Below, in pieces: positions 8,300 to 16,968 of a stretch of 64,000 nt of DNA; within the stretch, counting starts at the first letter, position 1; every line of letters starts with the position of its first letter. Origin of the DNA: Streptomyces sp. VRA16 Mangrove soil (GTDB lineage Bacteria; Actinomycetota; Actinomycetes; Streptomycetales; Streptomycetaceae); NCBI RefSeq assembly GCF_017377775.1, contig NZ_JAFVLN010000002.1, positions 62,001-126,000 on the forward strand. The letters run 5' to 3'. Below the pieces are notes generated by a model that worked only from the letters and a program-made list of their open reading frames with translations, made no database searches and was not told the DNA's origin. A program made the translations under genes and the position numbers.

Positions 8300-10308
8300 C
8301 CGGGCCAAGGATTCCGATCGCGCCCGACGGACGACTCCTGTTCGGCGGCGACTACAACCCCGAGCAGTGGCCCGAGGAGGTCTGGACCGAGGACGTCCGC
8401 CTGGTGAAGGAGGCCGGGGTCACCTCGGTGACGCTCGGCGTGTTCTCGTGGGCCAAGCTCGAACCACGGCCGGGAGCGCGGGAGTTCGGCTGGCTGGACC
8501 GGCTGATGGACCTGATGCACGCGCACGGCATCGGCGTCGTCCTCGCGACGCCGACCTCGGCGCCGCCGCCGTGGCTGGGCCGGCTGCACCCCGAGACGCT
8601 GCCGCGCGACGAGAACGGGCAGACCGTGTGGTGGGGGTCGCGCCAGCAGTTCGCGCACTCCAGCAGCGTCTACCGGCGGTTCGCCGCGGCGATCACGGAG
8701 GACCTCGCCCAGCGGTACGGGCACCATCCGGCGCTGCGCATGTGGCACATCAACAACGAGTACTGCACGTTCGACTACGGCGACGAGGCGGCACGGGCCT
8801 TCCGTGACTGGCTGCGCCGCAGGTACCGGACGCTGGACGCGGTCAACGAGGCCTGGGGCACGGCCTTCTGGAGCCAGCACGTCGAAACGTGGGAGGACGT
8901 GATCCCGCCGCGGCGCGCGCAGTACATGCGCAATCCCACGCAGGTGCTCGACTTCCGCCGGTTCACCTCGGACGCGCTGTTGGAGTGCTTCGTCGCGGAA
9001 CGCGACATCGTGCGCCGTCACTCTCCCGCGCACATCCCGGTCACGACGAACTTCATGCCGTTCTGGACCGGTCAGGACGCGTGGACGTGGGCCCGGCAGG
9101 AGGATGTCGTCTCGGTCGACATGTACCCCGATCCGCGCGACCCGCTGGGCGGGCAGTACAACGCGATGATCGGCGACATGACGCGCGGCCAGGCCGGTGG
9201 CGCGCCCTGGATGGTCATGGAGCAGGCGGCGGGCCCCGTGAACTGGCGCGGCGTGAACCATCCCAAGCCACACGGCCTGAACCGGCTGTGGTCCCTTCAG
9301 TCGGTGGCCCGGGGCGCGGACGCCATCTGCTACTTCCAGTGGCGGCAGTCCCGGCAGGGTGCGGAGAAGTTCCACTCGGGGATGGTCGACCACGCCGGCG
9401 AGGAGGGTCGTGTCTTCGCCGAGGTGAAGCGGATCGGCGCCGAACTCGCCCTGCTGGAAGGGGAAGTGGCGGGCACGGGGGTCACGGCCGATGTCGCCGT
9501 CCTGCACGACTGGGAGTCCTGGTGGGCCGGGAGCCAGGACGGCCGGCCGTCCACGCACGTCGTGTACGAGGACGTGGTGCGGACCTGGCACCGAGGGCTG
9601 TGGGAGGCGGGGCTGACCGCGGACTTCGCCCACCCCGAGCACGATCTGTCCGGCTACCGGGTCGTGGTCGTGCCGCAGCTGTATCTGCTGAGCGACGCCG
9701 CCGTGGACAATCTGCTCGCGTACGCGCGCGGCGGCGGGTCCGTGGTGTGCGGGTTCTTCTCCGGGGTGGCCGACTCCGACGACCGGGTGCGGGCGGGCGG
9801 GATGGACGCGCGGCTGCGCGAGCTGTTCGGCATCCGCACGGTGCACGAGTGGTGGCCGCTGGATCCCGGACAGACCGTCGACTGCGGGGAGTTCACCGGT
9901 TCCCTGTGGTCGGAGGAGCTGACCGCGGCGCCGGACGCCGAGGTGGTGGCGGCCTATCGCGGCGGCGAGCTCGACGGACTCCCGGCCGTGCTGCGCCGTG
10001 GCAGCGCCCGCTATCTGTCGACCCTTCCCGAGCCTTCGGCTCTGCGCACGCTGCTCGCGGACGTGGCCGCCGAGGCGGGCGTACGGCCTCCACTGTCCGG
10101 CCTCCCCGCAGGTGTGGAGGCCGTACGCCGCGGCGACGTGCTGTTCCTGCTGCACCACGGCACCGGTGACGTTGTCGTCGAACTCCCGTCGGACGAGGGG
10201 CCGTTGCGCGATCTGCTGACGGGCACGGAGCACTCCGGGTCCGTGCCCCTGGGTCGTTACGGGGTCGTGGCGCTGCGCGCCGCCCGAGGGGGCGACCGTG
10301 CTGCCTGA
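8296..10308 (+). CDS. GH42 beta-galactosidase
   Basis: A 670-residue family 42 beta-galactosidase. The N-terminal LLFGGDYNPEQWPEE motif is characteristic. The acid/base glutamate is E155 in WHINNEY and the nucleophile E309 in WMVMEQAAG. A trimerisation domain and a C-terminal beta domain follow in the usual order. The cysteine cluster that binds zinc in some members is absent (NEYCTFDYG). No signal peptide is present, so it acts on imported sugars. In this locus the likely substrate is the beta-1,2-galactosyl unit on xyloglucan side chains, an inference from the neighbours. The stop overlaps the start of the GH95 gene by 11 bases. Confidence 0.93.
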   Translation: MTGPRIPIAPDGRLLFGGDYNPEQWPEEVWTEDVRLVKEAGVTSVTLGVFSWAKLEPRPGAREFGWLDRLMDLMHAHGIGVVLATPTSAPPPWLGRLHPETLPRDENGQTVWWGSRQQFAHSSSVYRRFAAAITEDLAQRYGHHPALRMWHINNEYCTFDYGDEAARAFRDWLRRRYRTLDAVNEAWGTAFWSQHVETWEDVIPPRRAQYMRNPTQVLDFRRFTSDALLECFVAERDIVRRHSPAHIPVTTNFMPFWTGQDAWTWARQEDVVSVDMYPDPRDPLGGQYNAMIGDMTRGQAGGAPWMVMEQAAGPVNWRGVNHPKPHGLNRLWSLQSVARGADAICYFQWRQSRQGAEKFHSGMVDHAGEEGRVFAEVKRIGAELALLEGEVAGTGVTADVAVLHDWESWWAGSQDGRPSTHVVYEDVVRTWHRGLWEAGLTADFAHPEHDLSGYRVVVVPQLYLLSDAAVDNLLAYARGGGSVVCGFFSGVADSDDRVRAGGMDARLRELFGIRTVHEWWPLDPGQTVDCGEFTGSLWSEELTAAPDAEVVAAYRGGELDGLPAVLRRGSARYLSTLPEPSALRTLLADVAAEAGVRPPLSGLPAGVEAVRRGDVLFLLHHGTGDVVVELPSDEGPLRDLLTGTEHSGSVPLGRYGVVALRAARGGDRAA

Positions 10309-12508
10309 GCATCCCCACGGCACCTGGGAACCGGCGCCCGCCGCGCGCTGGGAGGACGCCTTCCTGAGCGGGAACGGCCGTCATGGTGCTCTTGTGTTCG
10401 GTGACCCGCACGACGACCGGGTGATCGTCACCCATCATGCGCTGGTGCGTCCGGACGGCGGCCCGCAGCCGATGCCGCCGCAGCTCGCCGCGCAACTGCC
10501 GCTGCTCCAGGACCGGTTGCTGGCCGGTGATGTCACCGCGTCGGAGCGGTTCACGGACGGGCGGGCGCTCCGATGGGTGCGGGCGTTCCATCCCGGGTTC
10601 CAGGTGCGGTTCGCGCGCGACAGCGTGGTGTGGCGCAACTACCGCCGCTGGGTGGACTTCGCGACGGGCGAGTGCGTGGCGCGCGCCGGCGGCTGGCTGG
10701 GGCGGGTCTTCGTCTCGCGCGCCGACGACGTCGTGGTGCAGTACGCCACGGGGGCCGCGCTCGACGGAGAGGTGTCGCTCGACGCGCGGCTGACCGGGGT
10801 GCCGGGCGGGCTCGGTGTGGGGCGCGGCGTCGTACTGACGTCGTACGGCGCTCAGTTGACGCTGCGCTGCCGGTATCCGGACAGCGATCTCGCGTACACG
10901 GGCGTGACGGTGGCACTGGTGCGCGGCGGCCGGACGGCGGTGGGCACGACCGGGCTCCGCGTCACGGGCGCCGACGAGATCCTGCTGCTCACCCGCGTGC
11001 ACCGGCATCTCGGGGAGCTGGACGCGGGCGCCGAGGCGACCGCGCTCGCCGAGCTGCTGGACGGCGACGACACGGCGGGCACGTACGCGAGACTCCTCGA
11101 CCGGCACACGGCACGGCACCGGGCCGCCTACGAGCGGGTCACCTTCGACCTCGGCTCGCTCCCGACCGAACGGGCCTTGTCCGGAAGCGAGTTGGTGCAG
11201 CGTACGGACAGTCCTGCCCTCCTTGAGCGGCTGTTCGCGGCGGGCCGCTACCACCTGCTCAGCTCGTCCGGAGCACTGCCGCCGCGGCTGACCGGCCTGT
11301 GGACCGGCGAGTGGGACACGGCCTGGTCCGGGGCGTTCACCACCGACGCCAACGTCAACCTCCAGACGGCGTCCGCCACCGCGTGCGCGCTCCCGGAGGT
11401 CACCGAGGCCCAAGGCGCGCTGATCCAGTCCCAGTTGGCGCACTGGCGGGACAACGCCCGGGACATCTTCGGGGCGCGGGGCATCGTGGCGCCCGCGCAC
11501 ACCGACGGCGAGTCGGGGCACGCCTACCACTTCCAGCGGGAGTGGCCGATGCACCTGTGGACCGCGGGCGCCGACTGGCTGCTCACCCCGCTCGTCGAAC
11601 AGGCCGAGGCGAGCGGCGAGCGTCCGCTCTGGCTCGGGTCCGGGCTCGCCGAACTCGCCCTGTTCTACGAGGACTTCCTCACCAGGACCGGGCCCGACGG
11701 GCGGATCGTGATCGTGCCGTCCTACTCGCCGGAGAACCGGCCGGCGAACGCCAGCTGGGGCACCCTGAACGCCACGATGGACATCGCGGCGGCCCGGCAC
11801 GCCCTGCGCACCGCGGCCGCCTGGCACCCGGGCCCCGACGGCGACCGCTGGAACGCGCTCGCCGACCGGCTGCCCGACTACCGGATCAACGACGACGGGG
11901 CGCTCGCCGAGTGGGCGTGGCCCGGCCTGGAGGAGACCTACGACCACCGGCACCTCAGCCACCTGTACCCGGTATGGCCGCACCATGAGATATCCCCCTA
12001 CGCGACACCGGAGCTGGCGAAGGCGGCGCAGCATGCGCTCGCGCTGCGCGGCGCCGAGAACGACTCGGCGCACAGCCACCTCCACCACGCCCTGATCGCG
12101 GCCCGGCTGTGCGACGCGCCCCGCGTCGCCGAGGCGCTGCGCCAGGTCCTGACCGGCGACTACTTCCACCCCTCACTGATGAGCGCGCACTATCCGCGCC
12201 GCGACGTCTACAACGCGGACGCCGCGCACACCCTGCCCGCGCTGCTCGTCGAGGCACTGCTCCAGTCGACGCCCGACCGGCTCGTGCTGCTGCCCGCGCG
12301 GCCCGTGTCCTGGCGGCGCGGCGCCGTGCGCGGCCTGCGCACCCGGTTCGGCGCGACGGTCGACCTGTCCTGGAAGGGCGGCGTCTGCACGGCCGTCGTC
12401 CGGCCGGGGCGGGACGCGGTCGTCGGCCTCTCGACCCCCGCCGGCGACGACAGGCAGCTGCGCCTGGTCGCGGGCGAGGACCGCGAACTCACCGTGAGGA
12501 CGCGGTAG
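10298..12508 (+). CDS. GH95 alpha-L-fucosidase
   Basis: A 736-residue protein with the GH95 layout: an N-terminal beta domain opening WEDAFLSGNGRHGALVFG, then an (alpha/alpha)6 barrel. The two asparagines that activate water in this family are N352 and N354 (DANVNLQ), and the general acid is E479 in the SPEN motif. A C-terminal beta region follows the HLHHAL barrel segment. Members are inverting alpha-1,2-L-fucosidases, some acting on alpha-L-galactose. The alpha-1,2-fucose of plant xyloglucan is the expected target here. The GTG start at 10298 overlaps the GH42 gene by 11 bases. No signal peptide is seen, so the fucosyl oligosaccharide must be imported intact. Confidence 0.9.
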   Translation: MLPEHPHGTWEPAPAARWEDAFLSGNGRHGALVFGDPHDDRVIVTHHALVRPDGGPQPMPPQLAAQLPLLQDRLLAGDVTASERFTDGRALRWVRAFHPGFQVRFARDSVVWRNYRRWVDFATGECVARAGGWLGRVFVSRADDVVVQYATGAALDGEVSLDARLTGVPGGLGVGRGVVLTSYGAQLTLRCRYPDSDLAYTGVTVALVRGGRTAVGTTGLRVTGADEILLLTRVHRHLGELDAGAEATALAELLDGDDTAGTYARLLDRHTARHRAAYERVTFDLGSLPTERALSGSELVQRTDSPALLERLFAAGRYHLLSSSGALPPRLTGLWTGEWDTAWSGAFTTDANVNLQTASATACALPEVTEAQGALIQSQLAHWRDNARDIFGARGIVAPAHTDGESGHAYHFQREWPMHLWTAGADWLLTPLVEQAEASGERPLWLGSGLAELALFYEDFLTRTGPDGRIVIVPSYSPENRPANASWGTLNATMDIAAARHALRTAAAWHPGPDGDRWNALADRLPDYRINDDGALAEWAWPGLEETYDHRHLSHLYPVWPHHEISPYATPELAKAAQHALALRGAENDSAHSHLHHALIAARLCDAPRVAEALRQVLTGDYFHPSLMSAHYPRRDVYNADAAHTLPALLVEALLQSTPDRLVLLPARPVSWRRGAVRGLRTRFGATVDLSWKGGVCTAVVRPGRDAVVGLSTPAGDDRQLRLVAGEDRELTVRTR

Positions 12509-12539
12509 TTATCCCCCCACCGACCATGGAAGGGACACC

Positions 12540-13262
12540 ATGGCACAGGAACCGCAGAACAGATCGCTGAGCCGCCGCACCGTCCTCGGCTCGGTCGTCG
12601 CGGCCGGGGCGGCACTCGCCCTGACCGCGTCGCCCGCGCAGGCGCTCGTCTGGTCGTCGTCCGACCAGTGGGGCAACTACACCACCTCGGACGGCTACGT
12701 CCTCTACAACAACATCTGGGGCTCCGGCGCGGGCGCCCAGACGATCTGGGCCAACTCCTCGTCCAACTGGGGCGTCTGGGCGAACCATCCCAACACCGGC
12801 GGCATCAAGTCGTACCCGAACGCGAAGAAGGTCGTCGGCCGCTCGATCAGCTCGCTGTCGTCCCTGAGCAGCAGCTACAACGTCACCGTCCCGTCGTCCG
12901 GCGCGTACAACACGTCGTACGACATCTGGGACACGAACTACGCCAACGAGATCATGCTGTGGGTCAACTACAACGGCGCCGTCGGCCCACTGGGCGGCTC
13001 CATCGGCAATGTCACGCTCGGCGCCCACACCTGGACCGTGTACGTGGGCTCGAACGGGTCCAACAACGTGTACTCGTTCCTGCGCACGTCGGACTCCACA
13101 TCGGGCACCGTCGACATCCTCTCCATCCTGAAGTGGATGAAGAACACCAAGGGCCTCATCGGTGATGTGACCATCGGTGACGTCCAGTTCGGCTACGAGA
13201 TCACGTCGTCGTCAGGCGGTCTGGACTTCGTGACGAACAGCTACAGCGTCTCCAGCAGCTGA
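12540..13262 (+). CDS. Secreted GH12 endo-beta-1,4-glucanase / xyloglucanase
   Basis: A 240-residue GH12 enzyme with a Tat signal peptide (SRRTVLGSVVAAG, cleavage near SPAQA-L). The mature part is a single compact domain with the nucleophile E137 in EIMLW and the acid/base E220 in FGYEITSSSGGLDF. It is the only secreted hydrolase of the locus and would cut the glucan backbone outside the cell to feed the binding protein. GH12 includes both cellulases and xyloglucanases; the flanking alpha-xylosidase, galactosidase and fucosidase make xyloglucan the likely substrate. It follows the GH95 gene by 31 bases with GGAAGGGA as ribosome site, and no cellulose-binding module is attached. Serine and asparagine content is high, as in many secreted Streptomyces proteins. 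Confidence 0.93.
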   Translation: MAQEPQNRSLSRRTVLGSVVAAGAALALTASPAQALVWSSSDQWGNYTTSDGYVLYNNIWGSGAGAQTIWANSSSNWGVWANHPNTGGIKSYPNAKKVVGRSISSLSSLSSSYNVTVPSSGAYNTSYDIWDTNYANEIMLWVNYNGAVGPLGGSIGNVTLGAHTWTVYVGSNGSNNVYSFLRTSDSTSGTVDILSILKWMKNTKGLIGDVTIGDVQFGYEITSSSGGLDFVTNSYSVSSS

Positions 13263-13285
13263 TCCGTACCCGCGGATCGCGCGGC

Positions 13286-14302
13286 TCAGGCGTCGGCGAG
13301 CGCCTGGGCCGCACTCTCGCGCACGGTCAACTCCGGTGCGAGCAGCACGACTTCCTCGTCCGAGCCGCGCCCCTCGATCTGCGCGATGACCTGCTCGACG
13401 GCGCGCCGCCCCATCTCCTGCGCGGGCACCGCGACCGAGGTGAGCGGCACGGAGGCGTGCGCGGCGACCTGGTCGGGGCAGACGGCGACGACCGAGACGT
13501 CCTCGGGGACGGCGCGGCCCGACTGGCGCAGCAGGGCCAGCAGCGGGTCGGTCGCGGCCTCGTTCTGCACGACGAACGCCGTCGTCCCGGGACGCTCGTC
13601 GAAGATCCTCGACAACGTTGCCGAGACCGATGCGTACGAACCCTCGCAGGGGCGGTGCAGCAGCCTGAGGCCCAGGGCGGAGCTGCGCTCGCGCAGCCCC
13701 GCCAGGGTGCGCTCGGCGAAGCCGGTGCGCCGCTCGTAGACGGCGGCCGCCTCACCGATCACGGCGATCTCGCGGTGTCCGAGGTCGGCGAGGTGCTGGG
13801 CGCAGGCGGCGCCCGCGGCCGCGAAGTCGAGGTCCACGCAGTTGAGCCCGGTGGTGTCGGCCGGCAGGCCGATGAGGACGGCGGGACGGGAGGCGGTCCG
13901 CAGCAGCGGCAGCCGCTCGTCGTCCAGCTCCACATCCATCAGGATCATCGCGTCGGCGAGCGCGCTGCCCTCTATGCGGCGCACCGCCTGGGCGCCCTCC
14001 TCGCCGGTGAGCAGCAGGATGTCGTAGCCGTGGGTGCGGGCCGCGGTGGCGACGGCCATCGCGATCTCCATCATCACGGGGACGTACATGTCGGTGCGCA
14101 GCGGCACCATCAGGGCGATGATGTTCGACTTGCTGCTGGCGAGCGCCCGCGCTCCCGCGTTGGGGTGGTAGCCGAGCTGGCGCACGCTGTTCTCGACGCG
14201 CTCCCGGGTGGCGGCGGAGATGGACCGCTTGCCGCTGAGGACGTAGCTCACGGTGCTGGCGGAGACTCCGGCATGCCGGGCGACCTCGGCGAGCGTGACC
14301 AT
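13286..14302 (-). CDS. LacI-family repressor of the xyloglucan locus
   Basis: A 338-residue LacI/GalR regulator. The helix-turn-helix occupies residues 2-22 (VTLAEVARHAGVSASTVSYVL), followed by a hinge helix containing NAGARALASSKS and a periplasmic-binding-protein-like sensor domain. The ATG at 14302 has AGGAGA upstream. It converges on the GH12 gene with only 23 bases between the stops. Two copies of the locus palindrome precede it, implying autoregulation, and the same palindrome stands in the GH3/ABC divergent promoter. It probably releases DNA on binding a xyloglucan-derived sugar; the inducer is unknown. Confidence 0.93.
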   Translation of the reverse strand: MVTLAEVARHAGVSASTVSYVLSGKRSISAATRERVENSVRQLGYHPNAGARALASSKSNIIALMVPLRTDMYVPVMMEIAMAVATAARTHGYDILLLTGEEGAQAVRRIEGSALADAMILMDVELDDERLPLLRTASRPAVLIGLPADTTGLNCVDLDFAAAGAACAQHLADLGHREIAVIGEAAAVYERRTGFAERTLAGLRERSSALGLRLLHRPCEGSYASVSATLSRIFDERPGTTAFVVQNEAATDPLLALLRQSGRAVPEDVSVVAVCPDQVAAHASVPLTSVAVPAQEMGRRAVEQVIAQIEGRGSDEEVVLLAPELTVRESAAQALADA

Positions 14303-14345
14303 GTCGTTCTCCTGAGCCGTGACGTGGGGACGGAACGCTCCGGCG

Positions 14346-14357
14346 CGAAGCGCTTCG
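14346..14357. promoter_or_regulatory. LacI-type operator, proximal to regulator gene
   Basis: 12-base palindrome CGAAGCGCTTCG, 44 bases before the regulator ATG. It is the inner core of the 14-base operators at 4479, 4605 and 14447, with G instead of T at the first outer position. Confidence 0.8.
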
Positions 14358-14446
14358 ACTGCGGCGGGTTGCCAGGGGCCGTTCGGGATCTCAACCTTCG
14401 GAATCCCGACCCTATGACTCCGGATGGGAGCCTGTCCATAAGTGAG

Positions 14447-14460
14447 TCGAAGCGCTTCGA
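14447..14460. promoter_or_regulatory. LacI-type operator, distal to regulator gene
   Basis: Perfect TCGAAGCGCTTCGA, 101 bases upstream of the neighbouring core site when measured start to start, which is close to a whole number of DNA turns. The pair could allow a repressor tetramer to loop DNA over the regulator promoter. Confidence 0.8.
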
Positions 14461-14758
<298 letters not shown>

Positions 14759-15274
14759 ATGTCCATCCCCTGGCGGTCCAGTGCCGCGGAGTTCGAGCGG
14801 ATCCTCGGGCGCCGCGGCGCCCTTGGCGGTGTCTGCGACATGGAGGCCGCCTGGGGCGCCTTCGAGGAGTTCGCGCAGGTGCCGGTCGAGGGGGTCGCGG
14901 GTCCCGAGGAGGACGGCGACGGGCTGATCGTGCAGTGGGGGACGTGGGACCGGGGCGACCGGGACGGGACGTACTCCGGGCTCTCCTTCGGGCGGCAGCT
15001 GGCCGTCGACGAGGGAGCCGACCGGAGCGACCCGTACTGGCAGCCCGGGTACTGGCAGGTGGAGTTCCGGGCCCGCTTCGCCGACGACGCCGCACCGGGG
15101 CACCAGCCCGTCATCGCAGGCGGGGACAGCGGGTTCGACTTCGCCGCGCTCGGTGCGCCCCGGGCGGCGGCGCTCGCCGCCCTGCGCCGCCTCGTCGACT
15201 GGGAGCCCGCGCTCAGCGCGCTGTGGCGGGCCGCCCCGGTCTCCGTCGAGGTCACACTGGACCAGGCCTGTTGA
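14759..15274 (+). CDS. Conserved hypothetical protein, 171 residues
   Basis: The reading frame has normal Streptomyces third-position GC and starts at ATG 14759 (MSIPWRSSAAEFERIL). The protein is acidic and rich in tryptophan and tyrosine, with repeated WxxG/YWQxGYWQ-type motifs, no signal peptide and no membrane segment. I do not recognise a family or a function. The start has no strong ribosome site (GGCTAGTCTGGCCCGC), which could mean a leaderless mRNA. Its 3' end overlaps by 23 bases the end of the convergent small frame at 15252-15488. Confidence 0.65.
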   Translation: MSIPWRSSAAEFERILGRRGALGGVCDMEAAWGAFEEFAQVPVEGVAGPEEDGDGLIVQWGTWDRGDRDGTYSGLSFGRQLAVDEGADRSDPYWQPGYWQVEFRARFADDAAPGHQPVIAGGDSGFDFAALGAPRAAALAALRRLVDWEPALSALWRAAPVSVEVTLDQAC

Positions 15275-15488
15275 GGGGCTGCTCGGCGGGCGGTGCCGCC
15301 TCGGCCCCGGCACGGAACCGGAACCCCAAGGCATGGACGAGCGCGCGGACCAGGTCCTCCGCCGGCGAATCGCACTCGGCCACGAGGACGGCTTGCAGCC
15401 ACCACGCGTAGTCCGCGGCCCGGACGGCCGGCGACTCCGTCAGCGGTCCGTCGGCCCGCGCCACGATGAACGATCCGTTGAAGCCCAT
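15252..15488 (-). CDS. Small hypothetical protein, possibly a truncated gene
   Basis: A 78-residue frame that begins MGFNGSFIVARADGPL. This resembles the N-terminus of a group of longer conserved Streptomyces proteins as I remember them. The rest (LVRALVHALGFRFRAG, then a proline-rich tail) is short, so the gene may have lost its middle or end. It overlaps the upstream convergent gene at its 3' end. AAGG lies before the ATG. No function can be proposed. Confidence 0.45.
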   Translation of the reverse strand: MGFNGSFIVARADGPLTESPAVRAADYAWWLQAVLVAECDSPAEDLVRALVHALGFRFRAGAEAAPPAEQPLNRPGPV

Positions 15489-15574
15489 GGCCGAGACCTT
15501 GGACGCGACCACTGACACGGCCGTTCACCCCGCCATCGCGGCCCCCACTCCTGAACCGTTCTACCGTCGGGCCC

Positions 15575-16306
15575 ATGAACAATCGCGCCCAAGTCACCCT
15601 CCTGTTGCTCGCCGCGGCCTCCGGTGCCGTGGACGCGCTGGCGTTCACGGCGCTGGGCACCGTGTTCGCCGGGGTCATGACCGGGAACCTCGTGCTGCTC
15701 GGGATCTCGGCGGGGCAGGGGTCGATGGCGGAGGTCGCCGGGCCGCTGTACGCGCTCGGCGGGTATGTGGCGGGCGCCGCTGCCGCCGCCCTCGTGTGCA
15801 GGACCGGGAAAGAGGGCGGCACGTGGGGCGGGGTGTGGCCCGGGGCCGTCGTCGCGTGGCTGTGCGCGCAGTGCGGGCTGCTCGGCGCGGTCGCCGTCAT
15901 CGGCGCCGCGCTCGACGGGCGGCCCGGCGGGGCCTGGCAAACCGTGCTGCTCGTGGTCGCCGCCGTGGCGATGGGCGGGCAGTCCGCCGCGATGGTCGCC
16001 GCCGGTGCGGGCGCCGCGCCCACCACCTACTTCACGGGCACCCTCACCACGCTCGTGACCGGAACCGTCGAAGGGACGGACCGGCACGCCGGTCAGTTCT
16101 GGGTCGCCGCACGCCTGACGGCCGTGGTCGGCGGGGCCGCCTGCGCCGTCGGTGTGCACGAGTCGGCGGCGCCGTGGGGATTCGTGCCGCCCGCCGTGCT
16201 CACGGCCTGCGCGGTGGCGTGTCAGAAACCTGCACAGCGATTGCGCAGAGCAGTCACGCGGGCCGCAGGAAATCCATTTCAGGCTGCACGCGACGAAACC
16301 CATTGA
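15575..16306 (+). CDS. DUF1275 (YoaK-like) membrane protein
   Basis: A 243-residue integral membrane protein with about six hydrophobic segments. The N-terminal pattern SGAVDALAFTALGTVFAGVMTGNLVLLG is the DUF1275/YoaK signature, and the second half repeats the pattern with TTYFTGTLTTLVTG. The family has no firmly assigned transport substrate. The C-terminal tail is charged and cytoplasmic. The gene stands alone, 87 bases after the divergent small frame, and is followed by 286 bases without a gene. Confidence 0.85.
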   Translation: MNNRAQVTLLLLAAASGAVDALAFTALGTVFAGVMTGNLVLLGISAGQGSMAEVAGPLYALGGYVAGAAAAALVCRTGKEGGTWGGVWPGAVVAWLCAQCGLLGAVAVIGAALDGRPGGAWQTVLLVVAAVAMGGQSAAMVAAGAGAAPTTYFTGTLTTLVTGTVEGTDRHAGQFWVAARLTAVVGGAACAVGVHESAAPWGFVPPAVLTACAVACQKPAQRLRRAVTRAAGNPFQAARDETH

Positions 16307-16592
16307 TGCGCGAGTGTCCCCTTTGGTGAATGTGCGGGCGGGGGCCGCGCATTTCGCTCGGTGAAGAATGTGGAGACCTTGCCACCGGGTCGTGAACGGG
16401 CCTGCACCTCACGGCAATTGAGCTCGCACATCCCCTCTGACCGGTGAGCTTCCGATTGGCTGTGCGACGCGTCGGCGTGCTTTGATCCTCCGCATCGCGG
16501 AACGGCGACGGATTCGGTCCCCGCCGGTTTCCGGCACCTTCCGCGTTTTGCGAATATCCCCCGAGATACCCATGAGAAGGGCGGCTCACATC
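16307..16592. other. Upstream region of the peptide cassette
   Basis: A 286-base intergenic region, lower in GC than its surroundings and presumably holding the promoter of the precursor peptide gene. GAAGGG at 16577-16582 is the ribosome site for the ATG at 16593. An in-frame ATG at 16572 lacks such a site. I could not identify a -35/-10 pair with confidence. Confidence 0.5.
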
Positions 16593-16820
16593 ATGAGCAA
16601 CACCCCCAAGGTCGAGACCCTCGAGATTTCCGACGCCGAGCTGGACAACGTCTCCGGCGGTCTCGTCGGCGGCCTCGTCGGCCAGGTCACGGGCACCGTT
16701 GACGGCATCGCCCCGGTCTCCGGCACCGTCGCCGGTGTCGTCGGCACGGTCGAGGGCCTCACCGGTGTGAACACCGGCGCCGTCACCGGCCTCGCCACCG
16801 GTCTGGTCGCCGGCCTCTGA
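16593..16820 (+). CDS. Double-glycine-leader secreted peptide precursor
   Basis: A 75-residue precursor. The leader (1-23) contains LEISDAELDNVSGG, a classical leader of peptides cut by C39 peptidases after Gly-Gly. The core of 52 residues has no cysteine, no charged residue except one Asp and one Glu, and is built of Gly, Val, Thr, Leu and Ala. It includes three GTVxG units (GTVDG, GTVAG, GTVEG) and many small-xxx-small spacings, which favour helix packing in membranes. The HlyD-like adaptor and two NHLM-type ABC genes follow directly. Similar precursors are sometimes labelled type A2 lantipeptide, but with no Cys and no lanthionine synthetase nearby an unmodified bacteriocin-like or signalling peptide is more likely. 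Confidence 0.88.
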   Translation: MSNTPKVETLEISDAELDNVSGGLVGGLVGQVTGTVDGIAPVSGTVAGVVGTVEGLTGVNTGAVTGLATGLVAGL

Positions 16821-16871
16821 GCCGGATCCGACGGATCACCGCGTCGCCCACCTGACGGGCGCGACGCACCC

Positions 16872-16902
16872 AGGCCTCGGGACCTTCCATGTCCCGGGGC
16901 CT
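16872..16902 (+). terminator. Hairpin between precursor and export genes
   Basis: Two 12-base arms (16872-16883 and 16891-16902) pair with a single U-G wobble around a 7-base loop. The position, 51 bases after the precursor stop, suggests partial termination or RNA stabilisation so that precursor is made in excess over exporter. Confidence 0.7.
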
Positions 16903-16968
16903 TCGGGCGGTTTCGGGCCCCGGCCGCCGGGCCGCCGCCCGCGCTTCAGCGACGTAAGGGAAAGACCT

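Noticed and set aside
16593..16820. Label as type A2 lantipeptide
   Set aside because: The core has no cysteine and no LanM/LanB/LanC-like gene lies nearby, so lanthionine rings cannot form here.
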